In this document: positions 1-5,311 of the stretch, one piece after another
Numbering within the stretch: the stretch's first letter is position 1
How the letters are laid out: the number at the start of each line of letters is the position of its first letter
Origin: an uncultured Veillonella sp.
Lineage (GTDB): Bacteria; Bacillota; Negativicutes; Veillonellales; Veillonellaceae
Direction of reading: 5' to 3'
DNA: 5,348 nt
NCBI GenBank assembly: GCA_937930265.1
Contig: CALGLI010000193.1
Coordinates: 1-5,348, forward strand
Notes under the pieces: generated by a model
The model's input: the letters and a program-made list of their open reading frames with translations, nothing else
Databases searched by the model: none
Told to the model about the DNA's origin: nothing
Made by a program: the position numbers and the translations under genes

Positions 1-1
1 G

Positions 2-406
2 CTGTACTTGCCACAGTTTTCTTCCCGTAAGTTACAACCATTTACGCCTGTGAAAGTGACGTATACGGAATATCCAGGGCCGAACCGTCAACGAAAAATA
101 TCCATTCAATCTGTAGAAGTGTTGCCGGAGGAAACCGTGCAGGATAGAAAAGCTATTGTACGTGGTCATATAACACTAGAGAATGGCTATCGTGGCATCC
201 TGAAAAGTTCTGACTATACCCGTTTGGATGAAGGAACCAAGGAGGAAGAAGACATTCTTATTGATCATCGTTTGGTAGATGACCATGGATTATCCTCTGG
301 TGTTATAGTCGAAGGTATTGCTTTAAAGGTATATGATCGTTCGGGAAGTCATGCACGTTGGCGATTAATGGATATTACAGATCTTAGATACGATACAGAA
401 TCCTAA
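2..406 (+). CDS. 3' part of an unrecognised protein gene (cut by window edge)
   Basis: The frame is open from the first bases of the window to a TAA stop, so at least 134 residues are seen. A TTG at position 8 could be read as a start, but only seven bases precede it, no ribosome binding site can be judged, and the frame continues upstream, so I treat this as the C-terminal part of a longer protein. The visible part is soluble and charged, with no membrane segment or signal peptide. It contains an acidic patch (EGTKEEEDILID, roughly residues 75-86 counted from the TTG) and alternating short hydrophobic stretches suggesting a mostly beta fold. I do not recognise the family and assign no function. 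It ends nine bases before the -35 box of the infC promoter with no terminator between, so its transcript would run into the infC leader and could be ended by the terminator there. Confidence 0.6.
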   Translation: MYLPQFSSRKLQPFTPVKVTYTEYPGPNRQRKISIQSVEVLPEETVQDRKAIVRGHITLENGYRGILKSSDYTRLDEGTKEEEDILIDHRLVDDHGLSSGVIVEGIALKVYDRSGSHARWRLMDITDLRYDTES

Positions 407-415
407 GATAAACCC

Positions 416-444
416 TTGACAATAGGGCACTTATGCCGTATACT
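416..444 (+). promoter_or_regulatory. Promoter of the infC-rpmI-rplT operon (sigma-A type)
   Basis: The -35 box TTGACA (416-421) is a perfect consensus match and the -10 box TATACT (439-444) matches 5 of 6. They are separated by an optimal 17 bases. Transcription should begin near 451, giving a leader of about 127 bases before the infC start codon. No similarly strong promoter is visible closer to infC, so this one probably drives the whole operon. Confidence 0.88.
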
Positions 445-450
445 AATTGA

Positions 451-564
451 GTATTAACAAGTAGAAACCATCCGTTTCTCACCTAATGTCATGAAATGTT
501 GGGTACAGATAGTTATTAACTATGCTCGGATGGTCTTGTGCCATCCGATTTTTTTTATCCCTTT
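451..564 (+). promoter_or_regulatory. infC operon leader, probable L20-responsive transcription attenuator
   Basis: The leader can fold into a series of hairpins: 463-479 (AGAAAC/GTTTCT, loop CATCC), 481-504 (ACCTAA/TTGGGT with an inner CAT/ATG stem), 509-523 (ATAGTT/AACTAT) and the terminator 526-556. The sequence ACCATCCG (467-474), which spans the loop of the first hairpin, is complementary to CGGATGGT (527-534), the 5' arm of the terminator. The two pairings exclude each other, so 467-474 is a candidate antiterminator strand. In Bacillus subtilis the same operon is controlled by L20 binding its leader and promoting premature termination. Position, terminator and downstream genes match that scheme. 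The identity of the ligand here is inferred; the pairing is seen directly. Confidence 0.75.
526..556 (+). terminator. Intrinsic terminator inside the infC leader (attenuator)
   Basis: A perfect 8-bp stem, TCGGATGG (526-533) with CCATCCGA (541-548), closes a 7-base loop and is followed directly by eight T (549-556). It lies between the operon promoter and infC, where an unconditional terminator would silence essential genes, so it should be conditional. It ends eight bases before the infC ribosome binding site. Confidence 0.88.
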
Positions 565-572
565 GGAGGTGA
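565..572 (+). promoter_or_regulatory. infC ribosome binding site (decides an ATT start)
   Basis: GGAGGTGA is complementary over all eight bases to the 3' end of 16S rRNA (UCACCUCC). It sits five bases before ATT at 578-580, or eight bases counted from the GGAGG core, and no ATG or TTG lies at usable distance after it. The GTG at 569-571 overlaps the site itself and cannot be its start. This site is the main reason to start infC at ATT. Confidence 0.88.
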
Positions 573-577
573 CTAGT

Positions 578-1093
578 ATTAGCAAAGATACACCGCGTAT
601 TAATGAAGAGATTCGTGCTCGTGAAGTTCGTGTCGTAAGTGCAGATAATGATCAGTTAGGTATTATGTCTGTTCGTGATGCTTTAGCTATGGCAGAAGAA
701 CAACATTTAGATCTAGTAGAAGTAGCGCCTAATGGTAAACCACCAGTTTGTCGTATTATGAACTATGGTAAATACCGTTATGAGCAACAAAAACGCGAAA
801 AAGAAGCAAAGAAGAAGCAAAAAACTTTCACATTGAAAGAAGTTAAGCTTCGTCCTCACATCGAAGATCATGATTTTTATGTAAAACTTAAAAATGCAAC
901 TAAATTCTTAGGTGATGGTAATAAAGTTAAGGTAACGATCATGTTCCGCGGTCGTGAATTAAGCCACCCAGAATTGGGGCTTAATGTGCTGACTCGTTTT
1001 GCTGGTGAATTAACTGACCAAGCGGTTGTTGAAAAAGAAGCGAAACTAGAAGGCCGAAACATGACAATGATTTTAGCTAAAAAAGGTAATTAG
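578..1093 (+). CDS. infC: Translation initiation factor IF-3
   Basis: IF3 binds the 30S subunit, keeps it apart from 50S and checks start codon and initiator tRNA pairing. The 171-residue product begins SKDTPRINEEIRAREVRVV after the initiator, the typical IF3 start. The N-domain runs to about residue 60 and includes LDLVEVAP and KPPVCRIMNYGKYRYEQQ. A lysine-rich helical linker follows (about 64-82), then the C-domain (KEVKLRPHIEDHDFYVKL, VKVTIMFRGRELSHPELG, EGRNMTMIL). I start it at ATT rather than the in-frame ATG at 491. The ATG would add 29 residues encoded by the leader hairpin and terminator, lacks a ribosome binding site and adds nothing resembling IF3. AUU starts on infC are established in other bacteria and let IF3 repress its own translation. 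The stop overlaps the rpmI ribosome binding site. Confidence 0.95.
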   Translation: MSKDTPRINEEIRAREVRVVSADNDQLGIMSVRDALAMAEEQHLDLVEVAPNGKPPVCRIMNYGKYRYEQQKREKEAKKKQKTFTLKEVKLRPHIEDHDFYVKLKNATKFLGDGNKVKVTIMFRGRELSHPELGLNVLTRFAGELTDQAVVEKEAKLEGRNMTMILAKKGN

Positions 1094-1104
1094 GAGGAAG
1101 AATA

Positions 1105-1302
1105 ATGCCAAAGATTAAAACTCGTCGCGCAGCGGCTAAACGTTTCCAAGTAACAGGTAGTGGTGAATTCAAACGTGCAAAAGCTTTCAAAAGCCATATT
1201 TTAGAGAAAAAATCTCCAGCACGTAAACGTAATCTTCGCAAAGCAACATTGGTTAGCAAATCTGACTACAAACGCGTAGTAAAATGCTTACCATACGCAT
1301 AA
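1105..1302 (+). CDS. rpmI: 50S ribosomal protein L35 (bL35)
   Basis: A small basic protein of the large ribosomal subunit, 65 residues, the usual length. It begins MPKIKTRRAAAKRFQVTGSG and carries the family segment KRNLRKATLVSKSDYKRV (about 42-59), ending in LPYA. The ATG follows AGGAGG (1092-1097), which overlaps the infC stop codon, so translation of the two genes is likely linked. It lies between infC and rplT, the order common across bacteria. An opposite-strand frame over this gene is composition-driven and not a gene. Confidence 0.96.
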   Translation: MPKIKTRRAAAKRFQVTGSGEFKRAKAFKSHILEKKSPARKRNLRKATLVSKSDYKRVVKCLPYA

Positions 1303-1349
1303 GATGCAAATATTTTAGTAACATATAACGATATTGGAGGAATACAATA

Positions 1350-1700
1350 ATGGCAAGAGTAAAAACAGGCGTAACAGCGCATGCACGTCATAAAAAAATC
1401 TTAAAATTAGCTAAAGGTTACCGCGGTACACGTTCTCGCTTATTCAAAAAAGCAAACGAATCCGTAATGAAAGCATTATACTATGCTCGTCGTGACCGTC
1501 GTGCTAAAAAACGTGAGTTCCGTAAATTATGGATTGCTCGTATCAATGCAGCAAGCCGTATCAATGGTTTATCCTACAGCCGTTTCATCGCTGGTTTAAC
1601 AAAAGCTGGTGTGGAAATCAACCGTAAAATGTTGGCTGACTTGGCAGTACATGATGCAGCTGCATTCGCGAAATTAGTAGAAATCGCTAAAAACGCGTAA
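1350..1700 (+). CDS. rplT: 50S ribosomal protein L20 (bL20)
   Basis: L20 binds 23S rRNA early in 50S assembly and, in several bacteria, is also the repressor of its own operon. The 116-residue product has the expected length. Its basic N-terminal extension begins MARVKTGVTAHARHKKILKLAKGYRGTRSRLFKKA (residues 1-35). The helical C-terminal part contains RKLWIARINAASR (about 58-70) and the segment around GLSYSRFIAGLTKAGVEINRKMLADLA (about 73-99). The ATG follows GGAGGA (1336-1341) at eight bases. The 47-base gap after rpmI holds no terminator. L20 is the likely effector of the leader terminator at 526-556; that link is inferred from the family and the operon layout. Confidence 0.97.
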   Translation: MARVKTGVTAHARHKKILKLAKGYRGTRSRLFKKANESVMKALYYARRDRRAKKREFRKLWIARINAASRINGLSYSRFIAGLTKAGVEINRKMLADLAVHDAAAFAKLVEIAKNA

Positions 1701-1737
1701 GACAAATGGATAATGACCTATATAATAGGTTGCGTAT

Positions 1738-1770
1738 AGAAGAACAGTCCTTTGGGGCTGTTCTTTTTTT
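1738..1770 (+). terminator. Terminator of the infC-rpmI-rplT operon
   Basis: AGAACAGTCC (1741-1750) pairs with GGGCTGTTCT (1755-1764) around a TTTG loop. One G-T pair lies inside the stem, an extra A-T pair (1740/1765) lies at its base, and seven T follow (1764-1770). It begins about 40 bases after the rplT stop. A smaller hairpin ACCTAT/ATAGGT (1716-1730) precedes it and has no T run. Confidence 0.92.
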
Positions 1771-1901
1771 GTGTATTTTATGCACGATGTTTATTTATAT
1801 GATTTTTTGCAAGATTAGTATTTATCATAACTATATTTCATGATCAAAAGGTCTGTTATATTAAGGATGAATAGGATATAATGGGGTTGTTTTATGCTTT
1901 A

Positions 1902-1944
1902 ATCTCATGAATGTATGTACAATGGTAATGTTTGTTCATGAGAT
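1902..1944 (+). repeat. Inverted repeat in the adhesin leader
   Basis: ATCTCATGAA (1902-1911) and TTCATGAGAT (1935-1944) are perfect 10-base inverted copies separated by 23 bases. It lies downstream of the -10 box at 1877-1882 and so would be transcribed as a long-loop hairpin about 60 bases before the ATG. No T run follows, so it is not an intrinsic terminator. It could be an RNA control element or an operator; nothing visible decides between them. Confidence 0.7.
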
Positions 1945-1950
1945 ATGTTT

Positions 1951-1977
1951 GAAAGTATCTGTGGGCGCAGTACTTTC
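1951..1977 (+). repeat. Second hairpin in the adhesin leader
   Basis: GAAAGTA (1951-1957) pairs with TACTTTC (1971-1977). Above a single bulged T, CTG (1959-1961) pairs with CAG (1968-1970), leaving the loop TGGGCG. The hairpin ends about 14 bases before the weak ribosome binding site and starts six bases after the first inverted repeat. It lacks a T run. It may affect mRNA stability or ribosome access; the function is unknown. Confidence 0.6.
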
Positions 1978-2003
1978 TATGTCTATAGGAAAGGGAAGAC
2001 AGA

Positions 2004-3596
2004 ATGAAACAAGTATGTACGTCTGTAATGAAGTTGGAAACAACAAGTGAGAGTATCTCTCAAAAATTGGGGGGGGTAAGACGATTTAATTCTACCCTAA
2101 CTGCATGTGTGTTAGCATTAACAGTAGGAACAGTGGCGTTCATAGCACCAACTACGGTGGATGCGGCTGGGCAAGTAATAGGTGGGCTTAATCCAGGTAA
2201 TGAAGCAACTGGCGATGGTAGTGTTATTGTCAGTGGTGGCGATACAGGGGCGGTCAATAAGGCTGAAGGAAAACATAGTGCTGTTCTTGGTGGCACCTCT
2301 AATGCGGCAGAGGGCGATTTTACAACCATTGTTGGTGGTTTTAAAAATACGGTTCACGAAGAAATTCATAATGGTTCTATCTTAGGGGGACATAAAAACC
2401 AGATTGAGGCCCATGGAGGATTAGTTGGTAATTATGCAACCATCAGTGGTGGTGAAGATAATATTGCCTACGGTGAAGCCTCCTCAATTTCTGGTGGTAC
2501 ACAACACGGTACATATGGGAAATATAGTTCAATTGCTGGTGGCCGTGGTAACAATGCTGGCGGTGAAGTTGGATCCGTTATTGGTGGTTCGATTAATAAT
2601 GCAGATGGATTAGGTGCCACTCTTGCTGGTGGTCTTGGCAATACGGGTTCAGGTATGTGGTCCACAGTGTTTGGTGGTAGTCAAAATGAATCGGCGGGGT
2701 TAGGTGCAGCAATCCTTGGCGGTGGTGGAAAAGAGATAGTAAAAGGGCGTCTTGTTAAACATAAAAATACTTCTATTGGTGAATATGCAACCATCGCTGG
2801 TGCCCGTGATGCGATGGCAGTAGGAAATGGTAGTACTGTCGTAGGTGGCTCGAAAGGTTTAACTTTAGGTGCAGCATCTACATCAATTGGCGGTGGATTT
2901 ACTGGGACTAAGGCTGAAAATGGGTTAGCATTGGGTTATAAGTCTGGAACAACCGTTAAAAATGGTACAGCAGTAGGACATGAAAGCGTAGCTACAGTGG
3001 AAGGTACTATTGCCTTTGGTCATGATGCTGGTGATGTATCAGGATATACTGTTAAATATCCAGATAAAGAAGTGACTACACATTTAGGTGCAAAAAAAAC
3101 CGTGCCCGATTATGAAAAAACACCGGCCATCACAGAAACGAAATATACAGAAGCCAAATATAACCGTCTTGTAAAGGTTGCAGATGGTGTGGATGCTCAT
3201 GATGCAGTGACGGTAGGTCAATTGGAAGCTGCCTTGGGTCAATTACAATCTACAGGGGCGAATTTAGAAACTTCTGTGAATCAAGGAACGGCGTCCAGTT
3301 ATGCACTAGCAGCTTTGCAACCTAATTTCAGTGAAGGAGAAACAGGTCTAGGCTTAGCTGTAGGATTTGGACATTACCATGGACAATCTGCCGCTGCATT
3401 AGGTGCGTTCTATAGACCGAATCAAACGATGCAATGGAATTTAGGGGCTGTTATTGGTAAGGGAAACCAAGGTTTCAATGGTGGATTTAGCATCAAAGTA
3501 GGACCTGAGTCTAAGAAAACAGTAGATGCTTCTACTGATGCTAGAATCGCACAATTAGAACGCCGTATTCTAGAATTAGAGCAAGGTAGACGATAA
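2004..3596 (+). CDS. YadA-like trimeric autotransporter adhesin
   Basis: A 530-residue type Vc secreted surface protein, expected to trimerise in the outer membrane and mediate adhesion or aggregation. Residues 1-54 form a long signal peptide: a 27-residue N-region ending in RR, a hydrophobic core (about 31-48) and probable cleavage after VDA (52-54). The head (about 70-345) is a glycine-rich beta-roll with GG-centred repeats, regular at 15 residues from 143 to 232. It turns to YadA-type motifs (LALGYKSG, TAVGHES, TIAFGHDAG) at 308-343. The neck includes VADGVDAHDAVTVGQLEAAL (392-411), followed by a very short stalk. The anchor (about 428-500) has four amphipathic beta strands containing GHYHGQSAAALGAFYR and MQWNLGAVIGKG. 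A further 30 residues (501-530), predicted coiled coil, follow the barrel. The ATG at 2004 has a weak ribosome binding site; ATG at 2028 is an alternative. Eight G at 2069-2076 suggest phase variation. The binding partner cannot be read from the sequence. Confidence 0.93.
   Translation: MKQVCTSVMKLETTSESISQKLGGVRRFNSTLTACVLALTVGTVAFIAPTTVDAAGQVIGGLNPGNEATGDGSVIVSGGDTGAVNKAEGKHSAVLGGTSNAAEGDFTTIVGGFKNTVHEEIHNGSILGGHKNQIEAHGGLVGNYATISGGEDNIAYGEASSISGGTQHGTYGKYSSIAGGRGNNAGGEVGSVIGGSINNADGLGATLAGGLGNTGSGMWSTVFGGSQNESAGLGAAILGGGGKEIVKGRLVKHKNTSIGEYATIAGARDAMAVGNGSTVVGGSKGLTLGAASTSIGGGFTGTKAENGLALGYKSGTTVKNGTAVGHESVATVEGTIAFGHDAGDVSGYTVKYPDKEVTTHLGAKKTVPDYEKTPAITETKYTEAKYNRLVKVADGVDAHDAVTVGQLEAALGQLQSTGANLETSVNQGTASSYALAALQPNFSEGETGLGLAVGFGHYHGQSAAALGAFYRPNQTMQWNLGAVIGKGNQGFNGGFSIKVGPESKKTVDASTDARIAQLERRILELEQGRR
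2069..2076 (+). repeat. G8 homopolymer tract in the adhesin signal-peptide region (candidate phase-variation switch)
   Basis: Eight consecutive G span codons 22-25 (L-G-G-V). In the sequenced form the adhesin frame is open. With seven G the next codon is TAA directly after the tract. With nine G the frame meets TAA four codons after the last all-G codon. The tract lies before the hydrophobic core of the signal peptide, and both possible ATG starts (2004, 2028) lie upstream of it, so either shift abolishes the protein. Confidence 0.85.
2430..2699 (+). repeat. Six tandem 45-bp coding units (15-residue head repeats)
   Basis: Residues 143-232 divide without gaps into six 15-residue units: NYATISGGEDNIAYG, EASSISGGTQHGTYG, KYSSIAGGRGNNAGG, EVGSVIGGSINNADG, LGATLAGGLGNTGSG and MWSTVFGGSQNESAG. 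Small and beta residues precede GG at positions 7-8, Asn is frequent at 11-12, and Gly ends each unit. Copies differ strongly, so this is an old protein repeat rather than a recent DNA duplication. Looser units with the same GG core flank it on both sides (GG at 78, 96, 111, 128, 239 and 281). Confidence 0.85.
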
Positions 3597-3610
3597 GTAA
3601 TAGTAGATAT

Positions 3611-3656
3611 AAAAATACCTTTGAGGATATAGGATATCTCAAAGGTATTTTTGTAT
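3611..3656 (+). terminator. Terminator between the convergent adhesin and flippase genes, probably bidirectional
   Basis: AAAAATACCTTTGAG (3611-3625) pairs perfectly over 15 bp with CTCAAAGGTATTTTT (3638-3652), and ATAT/ATAT may extend the stem past a bulged G to a three-base AGG loop. The 3' arm ends in five T, and the reverse strand also reads TTTTT at the end of its 3' arm. It starts 14 bases after the adhesin stop and lies about 50 bases beyond the stop of the minus-strand gene, so it can serve both transcripts. Confidence 0.9.
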
Positions 3657-3702
3657 TTCTGTTATGGTATCTAAAGAGCCACTAGCAAATGGTACGGTTC
3701 CG

Positions 3703-5259
3703 CTATCTGAAGAATCGTCCTACCACAGGTAATCGAGCTCCATCGTTTTTATTTAAACCTTTCAGTACAATCATGATAGCTATATAGATAAGTGCACCAA
3801 TGATGGCTGTAATCATAATGTTAAAGAAGGTAGGGATACTGCCTTGTAAGAGTGGATAGAAATAGTACATAGCTACGCCCATGATGGAGGCGGAGATGAT
3901 GTTTTTACCTAATAAGATGAGGTCGATAAAGTATCCTGTGTGGCGATGAATCCAAATGAGGTTCAATAGGGCAGCAAATCCGATATCTGCCACCGTGGCG
4001 TAAGCAGCCCCTCCAATACCTAATGCAGGGATAGCCGTTAATTCCCAGTTTAAGATGACTTTCACAATGGCTGCGATGCCCATGTTGATGACAGGAATGC
4101 GTGGTTTTCCTAAGCCTTGTAGGATCCCCGTTGTCACTTGGTGTAGCCCTAAGAAGAAGATGGCCCACGCTAAGATTTGTGTGGCCTCGGCTGCACGTGG
4201 TGCGTTATAGATGGTGGATACTACAGGTTCTGCCAAAATGTATAGCATCACCGTGAAAGGAATGGTTGCTACGAAAGTTAATCGCATGGAACCTGCCGTG
4301 CGGTAGTACACTTGTTTGATATCTTTAATGGATACAGCGTTGGAAATGGCTGGCACAATGCTCGTGGCGATGGCAGCGGTAATAATCGTTGCCAAGTTAA
4401 TCAGTGGCACTGCCATACCGGATAGATAACCATATAGTTCCGTAGCTTCGTGCAGCGGATACCCGATGTCGATTAATCGTCTTGGGATGATCGCCACATC
4501 TAACATGGCTACGATAGGTAGCATCATGCTAGCTAAAGCGATAGGAATGGATAAATTAATCAAACGTTGTATGATGGACTTGGAACTTTCACTAGGTTCA
4601 GTGGAAGCCATCGGTTCATCTAACCGTTTTGGTAAGTGATAGTAGTAGTACATGAGGACCACTAAGGCACCGACTGCACCGATACCTGCCCCCAAGCTAG
4701 CACCACCAGCAGCCACATCTAATCCATAAGGAAGCAAGATATATGCCGCACCCAACATCACTACAACACGTAGTAACTGCTCTACAATTTGGCTGATAGC
4801 CGTAGGTGTCATCATTTGCCAACCTTGTAAATAGCCACGATAGCAAGAAATGAGGGTGACAAAGAAGACCGCTGGTGACAGGGCAATTAAAGAATAGTAC
4901 GCCCTTGGGTCTGTTATGAAATTGATGTCGATAAGCCATTGGGCAGAGCCAAATACGATGATACTAAATAATAGGCCAAGGACGAATAACATTTTGAAAG
5001 AAATGGAAAATACTTTTTTTGCCCCTAGTAAGTCGTATTTTGCTAATTTTTCCGCAGTCATAATGGAAATGGCAATAGGGATTCCTGCGCTGGATAGCTG
5101 CAACGCCAATAGGTACGCTGGAAATGCCATTTGGTAGATACCGATACCCTCACCGCTGAGAACACGGGATAAGAAAATCCAGTTCAAGCTACCAATAGCT
5201 TTCACCACAAACCCCGCAATGGTCAAGATGAGCGTACCTTGTAAAAAACGATTAACCAT
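3703..5259 (-). CDS. SpoVB/MurJ-type polysaccharide or lipid-linked precursor flippase (MVF family)
   Basis: A 518-residue polytopic membrane protein beginning MVNRFLQGTLILTIAGF. The hydrophobicity pattern suggests about 14 membrane helices, as in the MOP/MVF exporter superfamily. Characteristic segments are RGYLQGWQMMTPTAISQIVEQLLRV (about 141-165), ASLGAGIGAVGALVVL (about 187-202) and GILQGLGKPRIPVINMG (about 378-394). They match the SpoVB/YtgP group, whose members move lipid-linked cell-wall or glycan precursors across the inner membrane. Length and motifs fit SpoVB (about 518 residues in Bacillus). A lipid II flippase or O-antigen/polysaccharide role is likely; the exact substrate cannot be read. 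The ATG at 5257-5259 was chosen because AGGAG lies five bases upstream and the promoter at 5312-5340 overlaps the longer TTG-started frame (5340). The gene is convergent with the adhesin gene. Confidence 0.9.
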   Translation of the reverse strand: MVNRFLQGTLILTIAGFVVKAIGSLNWIFLSRVLSGEGIGIYQMAFPAYLLALQLSSAGIPIAISIMTAEKLAKYDLLGAKKVFSISFKMLFVLGLLFSIIVFGSAQWLIDINFITDPRAYYSLIALSPAVFFVTLISCYRGYLQGWQMMTPTAISQIVEQLLRVVVMLGAAYILLPYGLDVAAGGASLGAGIGAVGALVVLMYYYYHLPKRLDEPMASTEPSESSKSIIQRLINLSIPIALASMMLPIVAMLDVAIIPRRLIDIGYPLHEATELYGYLSGMAVPLINLATIITAAIATSIVPAISNAVSIKDIKQVYYRTAGSMRLTFVATIPFTVMLYILAEPVVSTIYNAPRAAEATQILAWAIFFLGLHQVTTGILQGLGKPRIPVINMGIAAIVKVILNWELTAIPALGIGGAAYATVADIGFAALLNLIWIHRHTGYFIDLILLGKNIISASIMGVAMYYFYPLLQGSIPTFFNIMITAIIGALIYIAIMIVLKGLNKNDGARLPVVGRFFR

Positions 5260-5264
5260 GATAT

Positions 5265-5269
5265 CTCCT
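5265..5269 (-). promoter_or_regulatory. Ribosome binding site of the flippase gene (decides the start)
   Basis: On the minus strand AGGAG lies five bases before the ATG at 5257-5259. No comparable site precedes the TTG at 5338-5340, which lies in the -35 box. The start at 5259 removes 27 poorly conserved-looking charged residues and places the first membrane helix near the N terminus, as usual for the family. Confidence 0.82.
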
Positions 5270-5311
5270 ATACTGAAAGATTCAATAGAATCTATGAAAG
5301 ACTTTCTTTTA

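Larger units (their letters stand above)
1771..2003 (+). promoter_or_regulatory. Non-coding upstream region of the adhesin gene, with probable promoter
   Basis: This AT-rich stretch has no open frame worth calling. The best promoter element is a perfect -10 box, TATAAT at 1877-1882. No good -35 box lies at the right distance (CTGTTA at 1853-1858 matches three of six with an 18-base spacer), so the promoter may be weak or need an activator. Transcription would start near 1889, giving a leader of about 115 bases that contains the two hairpins listed separately. The heptamer TTCATGA occurs at 1837-1843 and 1935-1941 and inverted at 1905-1911. Its core TCATGA is a palindrome and could be a regulator site, but this is only a suggestion. 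The ribosome binding site is weak, AAGGGA around 1991-1996, seven bases before the ATG. Confidence 0.55.

Noticed and set aside
491..577. N-terminal extension of infC from ATG at 491, or a leader peptide
   Set aside because: No ribosome binding site precedes 491. The 29 residues are encoded by the attenuator hairpin and its T run and do not resemble IF3, and a perfect ribosome binding site points to ATT at 578.
877..1062. Minus-strand frame of 61 codons inside infC
   Set aside because: It overlaps a fully conserved IF3 coding region, and its sequence shows no motif or ribosome binding site. It is a shadow frame.
1699..1726. Promoter AAGACA-16-TATAAT just after rplT
   Set aside because: The TATAAT lies within a small hairpin and would start transcription a few bases before the operon terminator at 1738-1770. 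It has no gene to drive and is likely a chance match.
1807..1837. TTGCAA (1807-1812) with TATATT (1832-1837) as an adhesin promoter
   Set aside because: The spacer is 19 bases and the -10 box is weaker than the perfect TATAAT at 1877-1882. Kept only as a remote alternative.
2430..2699. DNA-level tandem repeat, or CRISPR-like array, in the adhesin
   Set aside because: The 45-base units are too divergent at the nucleotide level and are in frame with a conserved protein repeat, so this is a coding repeat only.
3092..3099. A8 tract in the adhesin as a second phase-variation site
   Set aside because: It encodes AKK in a lysine-rich part of the neck insertion, far into the gene, and AAA is a common codon in this AT-rich DNA. 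A shift there would not give the clean early stop seen at the G8 tract.
4916..5137. Plus-strand frame of 73 codons inside the flippase gene
   Set aside because: It lies antisense to conserved membrane segments and has no recognisable protein features. It is a shadow frame.
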